Below, piece after piece: positions 34,144-43,342 of a stretch of 64,000 nucleotides of DNA (position 1 is the stretch's first letter; every line of letters starts with the position of its first letter). The notes beneath the pieces were generated by a model, which did not search any database, had not been told where the DNA came from, and saw nothing but the letters and a program-made list of their open reading frames with translations. Source of the stretch: Streptomyces anulatus. GTDB lineage: Bacteria; Actinomycetota; Actinomycetes; Streptomycetales; Streptomycetaceae. Made by a program: the position numbers and the translations under genes. The stretch covers positions 248,001 through 312,000 of the forward strand of contig NZ_JOEZ01000012.1 in the NCBI RefSeq assembly GCF_000721175.1. The letters run 5' to 3'.

Positions 34144-35169
34144 GTGCGTACCGACATCTTTGCCCGGCTGGACCGGGAGCCGGAACCGCCGAAGATAGAG
34201 GCACCGCGGATGAGCCGTCACCGCATCGCCCTCTTCGGCGGGACGTTGGCGTTCTATCTCGCCATCGTCTGGGCGGTGCTGATCACGTCCTGGCTGGTGG
34301 CCCTGGACTGGAAGGTCATGCTGTTCCGGCCCTACCAGCAGTGGCCCGAACTCCACGCCTTCCTGGACTACTACGTCGTGCTCGGCCAGCGCGGCCCCAC
34401 GGCGGTGATGGTCGCCTGCTGGCTGGGCTGGCGCTCCTGGCGTCAGCACACGCTCCGGCCGCTGCTGGTCCTCGGCACGTCCCTGCTGCTGCTCAATGTG
34501 ACGGTGGGCGCGGTCAAGCTGGGGCTCGGACGTCTGGGCCCGCACTACGCGACCCAGATCGGCTCGGCCGAGATGTTCGCCGGCGGCGATATATTCCCTT
34601 CCGGGCACACCGCGAACGCCGTCGTGACCTGGGGAATCCTCGCCTATCTGGCCACCACGCCACGCGCCAGGCGCTATCTGTCGGCGGTGTCGGCGACGGT
34701 CTCGCTGGGCGTCGGCCTGACCACCGTGTACATCGGTACGCACTGGCTGAGCGATGTCGTGCTGGGCTGGGCGGCCGGGCTGCTCATCCTGCTGGCGCTA
34801 CCCTGGTTCGAGCCGCTGATCGCCCGGACCGAGGCCTGGATCTTCGCGATGCGCGAGCGGTTGCGGGAGCGTCGCGGCGACGCCCGTCCGGCGACCGTGA
34901 CCGGGGCGGAGGCCGGGCCGCAGCCGGTGCTGCTGCCGCAGTCGATGGCCACCGACGGCCTCACCGCCGAGGCGGTGACCGCCCCGGTCGAGCCGGTGCT
35001 CCCCGCCGGACATCCGGCGGCGGGCGCCAGAGCGCGGGCCCACGGGGGGCACCCGGCGCGTCCGGGCGGGATGCCGGTCGCCCCGGCGGGCGTCCGCCGT
35101 CCGCCGCCGCACACCGAGCGCGGCCCGCGCGCCGCCGGCAGCCCGGCCCGCCCGATGTCCGGCGGCTGA
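34144..35169 (+). CDS. PAP2-family membrane phosphatase
   Basis: The 341-residue membrane protein has about six spans and the PAP2 signature. Motif 1 is degenerate (VKLGLGRLGPHY), motif 2 is FPSGHTANAVVT, and motif 3 is VYIGTHWLSDVVLGWAAG with the catalytic His and Asp. Family members dephosphorylate lipid phosphates such as phosphatidate or undecaprenyl pyrophosphate at the outer membrane face. A 130-residue Pro/Ala/Gly-rich cytoplasmic tail follows. I chose the GTG because a TGTAAC box just upstream fits a leaderless transcript; ATG 34210 (MSRHRIALFG) is the alternative. Confidence 0.82.
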   Translation: MRTDIFARLDREPEPPKIEAPRMSRHRIALFGGTLAFYLAIVWAVLITSWLVALDWKVMLFRPYQQWPELHAFLDYYVVLGQRGPTAVMVACWLGWRSWRQHTLRPLLVLGTSLLLLNVTVGAVKLGLGRLGPHYATQIGSAEMFAGGDIFPSGHTANAVVTWGILAYLATTPRARRYLSAVSATVSLGVGLTTVYIGTHWLSDVVLGWAAGLLILLALPWFEPLIARTEAWIFAMRERLRERRGDARPATVTGAEAGPQPVLLPQSMATDGLTAEAVTAPVEPVLPAGHPAAGARARAHGGHPARPGGMPVAPAGVRRPPPHTERGPRAAGSPARPMSGG

Positions 35170-35199
35170 CCACACCGCTCCCCCGGAACCACGGGGATG

Positions 35200-35247
35200 C
35201 CCGACGGCCGAAGGCCCCGACCGCGGTCGGGGCCTTCGGCCGTCGGG
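35200..35247. terminator. 23-bp perfect hairpin between the PAP2 and I78 genes
   Basis: CCCGACGGCCGAAGGCCCCG and following bases pair perfectly over 23 positions around a 2-base loop. It lies 30 bases past the PAP2 stop and 24 past the stop of the convergent small gene, so it should work in both directions. Confidence 0.85.
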
Positions 35248-35270
35248 GGCACCCTGGTGCGGCCTGCGGG

Positions 35271-35486
35271 TCAGCCCACCCAGCAGCGCGTCACGGTGCC
35301 GTCCTCGACCTGGAAGTTGATGCGGCCGTGGCGGAACTCCATGGTGAGGAAGGTGCCCGGGGGAACGGCCCGGACCGTGTCCCAGCCGCGGCTCCTGGCC
35401 TGCCGCTCGGCGGCGTCGACGGCGAGGCCGACGTACGACTCGGCGGCGTCGTCCGGCTGTGCTGGAGGGGTCGGTAGAGATGCCAT
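35271..35486 (-). CDS. I78-family peptidase inhibitor-like small protein
   Basis: The 71-residue protein has the I78/potato-inhibitor-I-like pattern: ESYVGLAVDAAERQARSRGW, a VRAVPPGTFLTMEFRHGRIN binding-loop region and VEDGTVTRCWVG at the end. There is no signal peptide, so if it inhibits a protease it would do so inside the cell, or it has another role. The ATG follows GGTGAAGGC; upstream codons are not supported. Confidence 0.7.
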   Translation of the reverse strand: MASLPTPPAQPDDAAESYVGLAVDAAERQARSRGWDTVRAVPPGTFLTMEFRHGRINFQVEDGTVTRCWVG

Positions 35487-35874
35487 GCCTTCACCGTAGG
35501 CGGCCCCGGACCGTGACGGAAGGCCGGACCGGAACGGGCTTCCCCTGCATCTCCACATGCCGTGGCGGTCACGCTTGTGTCACAGGATCCCCACACACGT
35601 ATACGCGTTTCCATGCGTTTCCATTCACTCGAACGGCCCGGCCGGAAGCATCTGTACGCAATAACCGAGAACCCCGTTCACCGGCGTGACGGGGGTACCG
35701 GAAACCTTCCGGAATCACGGGGCGACCTGCCTCTTCTGCCATCGCGGTGAGTACCGCCCTAAGGGCCGGGACACCGGAATTTCCCGCACCCTTAAACCGG
35801 CCTTTCCTTTCGTTACGTTTCCCTCACGCCGCCCGCCGGACGGGGTGAGGGGGAACATCTCACGGGACGGAGTC
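35487..35874. other. 388-bp intergenic region
   Basis: No convincing gene is present. The right end carries an inverted repeat (CCCTCAC...GTGAGGG, 35820-35851) that could end transcription of the WYL regulator. The left end should contain the promoter of the I78-like gene. Confidence 0.4.
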
Positions 35875-36840
35875 TCACGGTCCCTCGAGCGCACGCGTGA
35901 GCCGGTCCCGCGCCTCCCGCAGGACCTCGGACAGCTCGGGCGGCTCGATCACCTCGAAATCGATCCCCATCATCAGCACATGGATCACCAGCACGGTGAG
36001 GTCCGGCGCACCCGCGGTCAGCCGGCAGGTGTCGTCGTCCACGGCCTCCAGCACCCCAGCGGACGGCGACACCCGCCGGGCGGCCTCCGCGAGCGGGGCC
36101 TTCAGAAGGATCACGGACCGGGCCGCGTACGCCGAGACCGCGACGCCCCGGGAGACGTACGCCGCCAGATCCTCAGCGGGCGGGGTGCGCGGGGCGAAAC
36201 GAGGGCCGTGCGGCGGGGTCGGGGTGATCCGGTCCACCCGGAACGTGCGCCAGTCCGCCCGCTCCAGGTCCCAGGCCACCAGATACCAGCGGCGCTCGGT
36301 GCAGACGAGCCGGTGCGGTTCGACCGTACGGCGCGAGAGCTCCCCGCCGTGGGACCGGTAGGCGAACCGGAGCTGCTCGGCGTCCCGGCAGGCGCCCGCC
36401 AGCTCGGTGAGCACACCGGGGTCGACTGCGGAGTCCTCCGGGCCGCGCAGCATCGGCACGGTGAACGCGCCGAGGGCGCTCACCCTTCGGCGCAGCCGGT
36501 TCGGCAGCACCTGTTCGAGCTTGGCCAGCGCGCGTACGGAGGTCTCGCCGATGCCCTCGATGCCTTGCCCGGCGGCCGTGCGCAGACCGACGGCGACCGC
36601 GACGGCCTCCTCGTCGTCCAGCAGCAGCGGCGGCAGCTCGGCGCCCGCCCCGAGCTGGTAGCCGCCGCCGGTTCCACGGCTGGCGTTCACCGGGTAGCCG
36701 AGATCGCGCAGCTTGTCGACGTCCCGGCGGACGGTGCGCGGAGTGACGCCGAGCCGGTCGGCCAGATCGGCGCCGGACCAGTCCCGGTGGGCCTGCAGCA
36801 GTGAGAGCAGGCGCAGCAGTCGTGCCGAGGTCTCCAACAT
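35875..36840 (-). CDS. WYL-domain transcriptional regulator
   Basis: The 321-residue cytoplasmic regulator has an N-terminal winged helix (RLLRLLSLLQAHRDWSGADL, then DRLGVTPRTVRRDVDKLRDLGYPV and GTGGGYQLGAGAELPPLLLD). The WYL domain is at about 140-220 (GELSRRTVEPHRLVCTERRWYLVAWDLERADWR, where RRWYLVAWD is the signature), and a WCX-like tail follows. WYL proteins sense nucleic-acid or nucleotide ligands and control defence, repair or metabolism. No partner gene is adjacent, so the target is unknown. The start giving MLETSARLL was chosen over an upstream one with little coding character. Confidence 0.88.
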   Translation of the reverse strand: MLETSARLLRLLSLLQAHRDWSGADLADRLGVTPRTVRRDVDKLRDLGYPVNASRGTGGGYQLGAGAELPPLLLDDEEAVAVAVGLRTAAGQGIEGIGETSVRALAKLEQVLPNRLRRRVSALGAFTVPMLRGPEDSAVDPGVLTELAGACRDAEQLRFAYRSHGGELSRRTVEPHRLVCTERRWYLVAWDLERADWRTFRVDRITPTPPHGPRFAPRTPPAEDLAAYVSRGVAVSAYAARSVILLKAPLAEAARRVSPSAGVLEAVDDDTCRLTAGAPDLTVLVIHVLMMGIDFEVIEPPELSEVLREARDRLTRALEGP

Positions 36841-36988
36841 GCGGGCGAGTCTGCCAGGGACAGCGGACAGCATCTGTCCGCTGCCCCGGAATCCCTCTCA
36901 CCCGGGCATCCCTGTCCGCTGTCCCGTCGTCTCCCCCGTCATCTCTCCCGGCCGGATCGGCGGCGCGGCCGGGAGAGGACGGGAGGGG

Positions 36989-38272
36989 TCACGCGGGCTT
37001 CCCCTTGCGGAGCACGTCGGCGACCTTGTAGCGCAGGGCGTAGGCCCCGTCGAGGACGCCGCCCCGGGTGCGGTGCAGGGCGGTGCGCAGGGCGCTGTGG
37101 CCGCTCCCCTGGGTGCCTCGGGCGACCAGCTCGGCGAACAGGCTCTCGTGGCGCTCGGCGATCCGCGCCGGGTCGAAGCGGGCCGAGGCGCTCAGCGCGG
37201 CCCCGCCCATCCGGTGGCGCAGTTCGTCGTCCTCGATCAGCTGGAGCAGCGCGGCGGCGATCGCGTCCGGGTCGCCGACCGGCACCAGGCGCCCGTCGAC
37301 GCCGTCCTCGATGATCTCGGCCGGCCCGTGCGGGCAGTTCGTGGCGACGACCGGCAGACCGCCGCGCATCGCCTCGACGATCGTCATGCCGAAGGACTCG
37401 CGGTCCGAAGTGACGGCGGCGATCGACCCCTTGGGCCACTCGGCCTCCATCGGGTTGACCGACCCCATCAGGAACACCTTCTCGTGCAGGCCCAGTTCGT
37501 CGATGAGGGTGCGCAGCGCCGCCTGTTCGTTGCCGGTCGCGTCCCCGCCGCCGTAGATGCGCAGCCGCCAGTCCGGGCGGGCCGCGGAAACCTGGGCGAA
37601 GGCCCGCACGAGGAGGTCGTAGCGCTTGACCCGGTGCAGCCGGCCCGCCGCGACGACCCACTTCAGGTCGCCGCCCGCGGGCGGACCGGCGGGCTCGGGC
37701 ACGGCGTTGGGGATGGTCTCGATCCGCAGGCCCGGCAGCTTCAGCCGGCTGCGGTAGTCGTCCGCGTCGGCACGGGTGACGGTGGTCAGCGCGTCGAGCA
37801 GCGTGTACCGGTGGGCGATCTCGCGGCGCAGCCGGTAGCTGTGGCTGTCGAGCGTCAGGTGCTCCTGCCCGACGCGCACCGGTCCGCGGCGGGTCTGCCT
37901 GCTCAGGTGCACGTTGAGGCCGGGGCGGGTGCCGACGACGACGTCCGCCTCGATGCCCCGGAGATGGGCGGCGACACGGGCGTCGGTGAGCCTGCTGTAC
38001 TGCTTGTGCCTGCTGTCCCCGCGCGGGAACACCACGGCGGGCCGGGCGTGTTCGGCGTCGCCGCCGTCGTACGTCGCGCTCTTCTTCCGCAGGTCGACGA
38101 GGTGACGCATCGTCACACCCTCGGGTGCGCCGAGGACGGGGGCGTCACGGTGCCGGAAGACGGACACGATCTCGACGTCGTGGTGCTCGGCGAGCGTACG
38201 GGCGAGCGTGAACGTCGTCCGGATGGTTCCTCCGATTCCATAGGCATTGTGCAGTAGAAAAGAAATATGCAT
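36989..38272 (-). CDS. family 4 (GT-B) glycosyltransferase
   Basis: The 427-residue cytoplasmic or membrane-associated enzyme has an N-terminal HISFLLHNAYGIGGTIRTTF, a WVVAAGRLHRVKRYDLLVRAF linker motif, then VFLMGSVNPMEAEWPKGSIAA, and the donor-binding SDRESFGMTIVEAMRGGLPVVAT segment with the EX7E pair. GT4 enzymes transfer sugars from nucleotide donors onto glycans, lipids or teichoic acids; the acceptor is unknown. The gene is alone. A perfect 10-base hairpin lies in its leader, 47 bases before the ATG. Confidence 0.85.
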   Translation of the reverse strand: MHISFLLHNAYGIGGTIRTTFTLARTLAEHHDVEIVSVFRHRDAPVLGAPEGVTMRHLVDLRKKSATYDGGDAEHARPAVVFPRGDSRHKQYSRLTDARVAAHLRGIEADVVVGTRPGLNVHLSRQTRRGPVRVGQEHLTLDSHSYRLRREIAHRYTLLDALTTVTRADADDYRSRLKLPGLRIETIPNAVPEPAGPPAGGDLKWVVAAGRLHRVKRYDLLVRAFAQVSAARPDWRLRIYGGGDATGNEQAALRTLIDELGLHEKVFLMGSVNPMEAEWPKGSIAAVTSDRESFGMTIVEAMRGGLPVVATNCPHGPAEIIEDGVDGRLVPVGDPDAIAAALLQLIEDDELRHRMGGAALSASARFDPARIAERHESLFAELVARGTQGSGHSALRTALHRTRGGVLDGAYALRYKVADVLRKGKPA

Positions 38273-38778
38273 GGTGTCGCTGTTTCCCCCTGTCGACCCG
38301 GCCTGTCAGGACCGTACTTCCGGGCGGATTTCCGCCCGGATTGCACCGGGAATCCCGGAGCATCCGAAAAAGCGCGCACGGGATCCCCGTTCCGCCGCCG
38401 GAACCCCCACTGACCTGCGGTTTCCGGAATCTGCTGATCCGGATGGCCGCGGGGCCCGGAAGTGACGGGACCGCGTCCGCGGGCCACCGGTGCGGTAAAC
38501 CAGTCACCTGCCCGCCATCCGTTGGCCAACGCTTTCCTTCGAGCTTGACGTAGGGCAATGCCAGTAGGTTGCCTGCGTCCGGGCAAAACTTCCCGGAGGG
38601 ACGCGACAGCCGTACGCCGAACGCGCGGAACCCCGTACGTCGACTGCTCGACGTACCGACGTGTCGACCTGTTCCCCACTTCCGTCCGCCCCGGTGCGTG
38701 ACCCCGGCCACGGATCCCGCGTTGTCTCTTCATGAGCCGGGAACCACCCGGCCCACGCACCGAGTTCGAGGAGCCCCC
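38273..38778. other. 506-bp divergent intergenic region
   Basis: No gene with coding bias is visible. It contains a perfect inverted repeat at 38319-38340 (TCCGGGCGGA, 2-base loop) in the leader of the glycosyltransferase gene. A TTGACG at about 38546 has only a poorly spaced TAGGTT as a possible -10 for the rightward gene. Confidence 0.4.
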
Positions 38779-39561
38779 GTGCCGCGCATGCTCGACGTCA
38801 GTCAGGACGTACGTGCCGAGATCGGCGACGACGAAGCCGACCGGCTGCTCGTCGGCGACAACGCCCCGGGCAGTTACGACTGCACCTCCTGCCGCACCCC
38901 CGGCGACTCCGACCAGGAACGCACCAGCACGGTGCTGTTCATCGGCGACGAGACCGCCGTCCTCGCGTTCGCCCACGCGACGTGCATCCCCTCGCAGGTC
39001 GTCAAGGTCGCGGAGGACCAGCTCCAGGGCGCGGTGCGCAGCATCACCGGCAGCGAGCAGAAGAATACGGAGGGGCTCATGCCCGAACAGGCCGTCCTCG
39101 GCATCACCAGCGGACTCGTCCTCATCGAGGACGATCTCCGCCCGGCCCTGGTCGTCGAACCGACCGGCCCGGTCGCCCGGCCCGGCACCGACGGCAGCGG
39201 GGGCGACGAGTTCCTCCAGCTGCTGCTGGAGCAGGGCTTCCGTCCCGCCCCCGACCTGAACCGGCTGCCGGAGGTCCTTGCCGGCTGGTCCGTGCTACTG
39301 GCAGTGGGCCAGCTGCACGCCGTGCTGCAGCCGAGCGCCGGTGGCGGCAACCCGGTCGCCTGGTGGCAGGCCCACCAGCCGCTCCAGGTGACCGACGGTT
39401 GGCGGGCCGCGGTCAGCAAGTCGCAGACGGTCCTCGTCTTCGCCGCCCCGGCCGGCACCATCGGCCAGCAGCCGCGCGAGGACCTGCTCCGGGACGCACT
39501 GGAGAAGGCCGCGGTCAACGGTCTCCTGGTCGCCGCCTCGATGCCGCTGGCCGGGACCTGA
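38779..39561 (+). CDS. conserved Streptomyces hypothetical protein with a CxxC motif
   Basis: The 260-residue soluble protein begins VPRMLDVSQDVRAEIGDDEA and has one CTSC pair in GSYDCTSCRTPGDSD. IGDETAVLAFAHATCIPSQV, then LGITSGLVLIEDDLRPALVV and LQVTDGWRAAVSKSQTVLVF follow, suggesting a mixed alpha/beta fold. I do not recognise a named family. The GTG start follows GAGGAGCCCCC; an ATG three codons later is also possible. It is probably co-transcribed with the next small gene, 89 bases on. Confidence 0.65.
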   Translation: MPRMLDVSQDVRAEIGDDEADRLLVGDNAPGSYDCTSCRTPGDSDQERTSTVLFIGDETAVLAFAHATCIPSQVVKVAEDQLQGAVRSITGSEQKNTEGLMPEQAVLGITSGLVLIEDDLRPALVVEPTGPVARPGTDGSGGDEFLQLLLEQGFRPAPDLNRLPEVLAGWSVLLAVGQLHAVLQPSAGGGNPVAWWQAHQPLQVTDGWRAAVSKSQTVLVFAAPAGTIGQQPREDLLRDALEKAAVNGLLVAASMPLAGT

Positions 39562-39650
39562 GCATGTCCGCCCAGCTCGGGCACCCTCGCCGAACAGCGT
39601 TTTCTCCGGCGGGGCCGCATCCGACGGGCGGTGAGGTCGTTGGCACCTAC

Positions 39651-40058
39651 GTGCACTCATACGACTCCTCCCGCCAGCATCAGAGTCAGATCCCCGCCAT
39701 GCGTCCTTCGCAGGATCCGTCGGGGGGCGTGTCCCCCACCCCGATCTACGACGCGCTGTACTCCGAGTACCGGCGCTCGTTCCGGGCGTTGCCTGGCGAC
39801 CGGAGCGGCGAGGAGAATCTCGGGTTCCCGGCCTTCGGCGCCGGTCTCTTCGCCTCCAGGGCACCGCTGAGCGGTCACCCCGCTCCCTCCGGGCACAGCG
39901 GCCACGGCGGGCACAACGGCCAGAGCGCGACCAGCGGGACCACCGGGAGCAGCGGGCAGAGCCAGCACACCGGCAGCCTCGGCTCCTGGCAGCGGGTGGG
40001 CCGGCATGCGGGGCGGCCCCGGCCCGCGGTGCTGCCGCCGGGGTCGCGGGATTCCTGA
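39651..40058 (+). CDS. small hypothetical protein with a Gly/Ser/His-rich C-terminus
   Basis: About 135 residues. The N-terminal half has a folded-looking core (SPTPIYDALYSEYRRSFRAL, then GEENLGFPAFGAGLFASR). The second half is low complexity (GHSGHGGHNGQSATSGTTGS) and ends in basic residues. The start is uncertain: GTG 39651 was used, ATG 39699 is possible, and neither has a strong ribosome site. No family is known to me. It is terminated by the strong hairpin just downstream. Confidence 0.55.
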   Translation: MHSYDSSRQHQSQIPAMRPSQDPSGGVSPTPIYDALYSEYRRSFRALPGDRSGEENLGFPAFGAGLFASRAPLSGHPAPSGHSGHGGHNGQSATSGTTGSSGQSQHTGSLGSWQRVGRHAGRPRPAVLPPGSRDS

Positions 40059-40090
40059 CGCCCGCCGGCGAAGGCCGCACGCCCCATGAC

Positions 40091-40133
40091 GAAGCCCCGG
40101 ACCGCTCGCCTCTCGCGAGCGGTCCGGGGCTTC
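40091..40133. terminator. bidirectional terminator between the small hypothetical gene and der
   Basis: GAAGCCCCGGACCGCTCG and its exact complement form an 18-base stem with a 7-base loop. It lies 32 bases past the rightward stop and 14 past the der stop. Confidence 0.85.
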
Positions 40134-40147
40134 GTCGTGTGCAGGTG

Positions 40148-41617
40148 CTACTTGTTGCGGCCGCGCTTCTCGCGGACCCGGACGGAGATGTGGATCGGAG
40201 TGCCCTCGAATCCGAACTCCTCGCGCAGCCGGCGCTCGACGAAGCGGCGGTAGCCGTGCTCCAGGAAGCCGGAGGCGAAGAGCACGAAGCGCGGCGGCTT
40301 GGTGCCCGCCTGGGTGCCGAAGAGGATGCGCGGCTGCTTGCCGCCGCGGATCGGGTGCGGGTGGGAGGCGACGATCTCACCGAGGAAGGCGTTGAGCCGG
40401 CCGGTGGGAACGCGGGTCTCCCAGCCCTCGATCGCGGTCTCGATCGCCGGGACCAGCTTCTCCATGTGCCGACCGGTGAGGGCCGAGACGTTGACGCGCG
40501 GGGCCCAGGAGATCTGCGCGAGCTCCGTCTCGATCTCGCGCTCCAGGTAGTAGCGGCGCTCCTCGTCGAGGGTGTCCCACTTGTTGAACGCGACGACGAG
40601 GGCGCGTCCGGCCTCCACGGCCATGGTGATGATGCGCTGGTCCTGGACGCTGATGGACTCGCTGGAGTCGATCAGGACGACGGCGACCTCGGCCTTCTCC
40701 ACGGCGGCGGCCGTACGCAGCGAGGCGTAGTAGTCCGCGCCCTCCTGGAGGTGTACGCGGCGCCGGATGCCGGCCGTGTCGATGAACTTCCAGGTGATGC
40801 CGCCGAGCTTGATCAGCTCGTCGACCGGGTCCCGGGTGGTGCCGGCCTGCTCGTTGACGACGACCCGGTCCTCGCCCGCGACCTTGTTCAGCAGGGAGGA
40901 CTTGCCGACGTTCGGGCGGCCGATCAGGGCGATCCGGCGGGGGCCGCCGAGCGCGGTGCCGAACTTCTGGGCCGGGGCGTCCGGCAGGGCCTCCAGGACC
41001 GCGTCCAGCATGTCGCCGGTGCCGCGGCCGTGCAGCGAGGAGACCGGGTAGGGCTCGCCGAGGCCCAGCGACCACAGGGCGCTGGCGTCCGCCTCGCCGC
41101 TCTGGCCGTCGACCTTGTTGGCGCAGAGGACGACGGGCTTGCCGGCCCGGCGCAGCAGCTTGACGACGGCCTCGTCGGTGTCGGTGGCGCCGACGGTCGA
41201 GTCGACGACGAAGACGACCGCGTCGGCCGTCTCGATGGCGTACTCGGCCTGGGCGGCGACGGAGGCGTCGAGGCCCAGCACGTCCTGCTCCCAGCCGCCG
41301 GTGTCGACGACCTTGAAGCGGCGTCCGGCCCATTCGGCCTCGTAGCTGACGCGGTCGCGGGTGACGCCGGGCTTGTCCTGGACGACGGCCTCGCGGCGGC
41401 CGATGATCCGGTTCACCAGGGTCGACTTGCCGACATTGGGGCGGCCGACGACGGCGAGCACGGGGAGCGGGCCGTGACCGGCCTCGTCGAGGGCGCCCTC
41501 GACCTCCTCGGCATCGAAGCCTTCCTGCGCGGCGAGCTCCATGAACTCCGCGAACTCGGCATCGCCAAGTGCTCCGTGCTCGTGGCCCGAGCCGTCGGAG
41601 TGAATCTGGTCGTTCAT
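40148..41617 (-). CDS. der: ribosome-assembly GTPase Der (EngA)
   Basis: The 489-residue protein has two consecutive GTPase domains followed by a KH-like domain, the unique Der layout. Each G domain has [10 protein letters not shown] or [10 protein letters not shown] (G1), DTGGWE or DTAGIRRR (G3), and NKVDG or NKWDTL (G4). The C-terminus holds [22 protein letters not shown]. An acidic N-terminal extension of about 50 residues ([20 protein letters not shown]) is usual in actinomycetes. It acts in maturation of the 50S ribosomal subunit. It follows plsC and cmk in the same direction with a 68-bp gap. Confidence 0.95.
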   Translation of the reverse strand: MNDQIHSDGSGHEHGALGDAEFAEFMELAAQEGFDAEEVEGALDEAGHGPLPVLAVVGRPNVGKSTLVNRIIGRREAVVQDKPGVTRDRVSYEAEWAGRRFKVVDTGGWEQDVLGLDASVAAQAEYAIETADAVVFVVDSTVGATDTDEAVVKLLRRAGKPVVLCANKVDGQSGEADASALWSLGLGEPYPVSSLHGRGTGDMLDAVLEALPDAPAQKFGTALGGPRRIALIGRPNVGKSSLLNKVAGEDRVVVNEQAGTTRDPVDELIKLGGITWKFIDTAGIRRRVHLQEGADYYASLRTAAAVEKAEVAVVLIDSSESISVQDQRIITMAVEAGRALVVAFNKWDTLDEERRYYLEREIETELAQISWAPRVNVSALTGRHMEKLVPAIETAIEGWETRVPTGRLNAFLGEIVASHPHPIRGGKQPRILFGTQAGTKPPRFVLFASGFLEHGYRRFVERRLREEFGFEGTPIHISVRVREKRGRNK

Positions 41618-41685
41618 GAAGTCCGTTCCTCTTTACATCATCATCGATGGACCGCGATCAGCGCGGTCCACTACTCAAGTCTCGC

Positions 41686-42342
41686 CTAGCGCCCGGTGAG
41701 GCGCTTGGCGCTTTCCAGGTGCGCGGTGAGCTTCGCCTGGATCCGCAGGGTCGCCTCGTCCAGCGCCTTGCGCGTACGCCGCCCGTCACCGGCGCTCGCG
41801 TCGAACGCGTCGCCGAAGACGACGTCGACCCGGCTGCGCAGCGGGGGCAGCCCTCGTATCAACCGTCCGCGGCGCTCGGTGCTTCCCAGGACGGCGACGG
41901 GGACGATGGGCGCCCCGCCCCGAACCGCGAAGTACGCGAGTCCGGCCCGCAGCGAGGCGAAGTCTCCTTCGCCCCGGGTGCCCTCCGGGAAGATCCCGAG
42001 GACGCCGCCGTCCTCCAGTACGCCGAGCGCGTGGCTGATGGCGGTGCGGTCGACGGTCGTACGGTCCACCTCGATCTGGCCGATCCCGTGCAGGAACGGG
42101 TCGAGGGGGCCGACGAACGCCTCCTTCTTGATCAGGAAGTGCACCGGCCGGGGTGCGGTGCCCATCAGCATCGGTCCGTCGATGTTGTGGGAGTGGTTCA
42201 CCGCGAGTATGACGGGTCCGGCGGCGGGCACGCGCCACGCGCCGAGGACCCTGGGTTTGAACAGCCCGTACATCAGGCCGATGCCGATGGACCGCCCGAC
42301 GGCCGCTCCGCGCAGCGTGGGCGCGCCTGTGGCATCGCTCAC
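41686..42342 (-). CDS. 1-acyl-glycerol-3-phosphate acyltransferase (PlsC-like)
   Basis: The 218-residue enzyme has the acyltransferase motifs NHSHNIDG (HX4D catalytic pair), FPEGTRGEGDF (glycerol-phosphate binding) and IVPVAVLGSTERRGR. An N-terminal hydrophobic stretch (GIGLMYGLF) would hold it at the membrane. It makes phosphatidate from lysophosphatidate in phospholipid synthesis. The GTG start overlaps the cmk stop as GTGA, so translation is coupled. The longer open frame reaching 43047 is only an antisense-free extension through cmk in another frame. Confidence 0.88.
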   Translation of the reverse strand: MSDATGAPTLRGAAVGRSIGIGLMYGLFKPRVLGAWRVPAAGPVILAVNHSHNIDGPMLMGTAPRPVHFLIKKEAFVGPLDPFLHGIGQIEVDRTTVDRTAISHALGVLEDGGVLGIFPEGTRGEGDFASLRAGLAYFAVRGGAPIVPVAVLGSTERRGRLIRGLPPLRSRVDVVFGDAFDASAGDGRRTRKALDEATLRIQAKLTAHLESAKRLTGR

Positions 42343-43034
42343 GCGGCGACCCGCTTCCCCTCGACGAGGGTGACGACGCACTCGATGACCTGCTGGAGGG
42401 TCAGCTCGGTGGTGTCCACCTCGACGGCGTCGGCCGCCTTGGCGAGCGGCGAGGTCTTGCGGCCGGAGTCGGCCGCGTCCCGCTTGATCAGGGCCTCGCG
42501 GGTGGCGCTCAGGTCGGAGCCCTTGACCTCGCCGCTGCGCCGGGCGGCGCGGGCCTCCGGGGAGGCGGTGAGGAAGATCTTGAGGTCGGCGTCGGGCAGC
42601 ACGGTGGTGCCGATGTCCCGGCCCTCGACGACGATGCCGCCGGTCGCGGCCGCGGCGATGGAGCGCTGGAGTGCGGTGATGAGCGTGCGCACCTCGGGAA
42701 CCGCGCTGACGGCGCTGACCTTGGAGGTGACCTCCTGCGTACGGATCGGCCCGGAGGCGTCCTCGCCGTCGACGGTGATCGTCGGGGCGGCGGGGTCGGT
42801 GCCGGAGACGATCACGGGCTTGGCGGCGGCGGTCGCGATCTCCTCCGGGTCGCTCACGTCGATGCCGTTGTCCAGCATCCACCAGGTGATGGCCCGGTAC
42901 TGCGCGCCCGTGTCCAGGTAGCTCAGGCCGAGCGCTGCGGCGACGGCCTTGGAGGTGCTCGACTTGCCGGTGCCCGAGGGCCCGTCGATGGCGACGATCA
43001 CGGAGGGGCGTGCGGTTTCCACGGTGGTGGACAC
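42339..43034 (-). CDS. cmk: cytidylate kinase
   Basis: The 231-residue kinase has P-loop IDGPSGTGKSSTSKAVA, LGLSYLDTGAQYRAITW for nucleotide-monophosphate binding, VEGRDIGTTVLPDADLKIFL and a lid rich in Arg (EARAARRSGEVKG, then IKRDAADSGR). It phosphorylates CMP and dCMP with ATP and supplies CTP and dCTP pools; CTP synthase is encoded at the far right of this window. The GTG start (VSTTVETARP) follows CCAGGAAG. Codons upstream to 43160 are not supported. It is the first gene of a cmk-plsC-der cluster. Confidence 0.93.
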   Translation of the reverse strand: MSTTVETARPSVIVAIDGPSGTGKSSTSKAVAAALGLSYLDTGAQYRAITWWMLDNGIDVSDPEEIATAAAKPVIVSGTDPAAPTITVDGEDASGPIRTQEVTSKVSAVSAVPEVRTLITALQRSIAAAATGGIVVEGRDIGTTVLPDADLKIFLTASPEARAARRSGEVKGSDLSATREALIKRDAADSGRKTSPLAKAADAVEVDTTELTLQQVIECVVTLVEGKRVAA

Positions 43035-43180
43035 CTTCCTGGTACACGGGCGGGGCGGACGGGCCTGGGGGCGGCCTCGTACCAGGTTACCGAGTACCGG
43101 GCGCGCCCTTGTACCCCGTACGGGGGAGGCGGGCCACCCGGGCGGGGGTGGTGCCGCCACGTCGTGCGGGACCGGGCTCA

Positions 43181-43342
43181 GAGCCTGTGGGGTGGCCTTC
43201 GATCGAAAAGCGGACGCGCTCTGGTGCGTGCGATTCCAAGGCGCCGAGAGGCCCTCGTAGCGGAGCTACCAGGACATTTCAGCAACGCCGGAAGCGTGCC
43301 TGCCAGGGCGCGGCCGCCCGGTCAGAGGCACCCGACAGGCTC
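43181..43342 (+). mobile_element. MITE-like element, copy 2 of the GAGCCTG family (162 bp)
   Basis: It is a homologue of the element at 3645-3807 along its full length. The termini are GAGCCTGTGGGGTGGCC and, inverted, GAGCCTGTCGGGTGCC, flanked by TCA on both sides (43178-43180 and 43343-43345). The right TCA is the TGA stop of tyrA read leftward. The interior has AGCGTGCCTGCCAGG at 43293. It contains no coding sequence. Confidence 0.85.

Noticed and set aside
35686..35873. Open frame starting MTGVPETFRNHGATC in the 388-bp gap
   Set aside because: It continues antisense through the WYL regulator, has no ribosome site and lacks third-position GC bias in the gap.
38546..38572. TTGACG...TAGGTT as a promoter for the gene at 38779
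   Set aside because: The spacing is only 14 bases and the position is about 210 bases from the start codon; the match is too weak to annotate.
41686..43047. A 453-codon frame covering both plsC and cmk
   Set aside because: Its first half is cmk in the wrong frame. The PlsC part begins at a GTG that overlaps the cmk stop, the usual coupling in this cluster.
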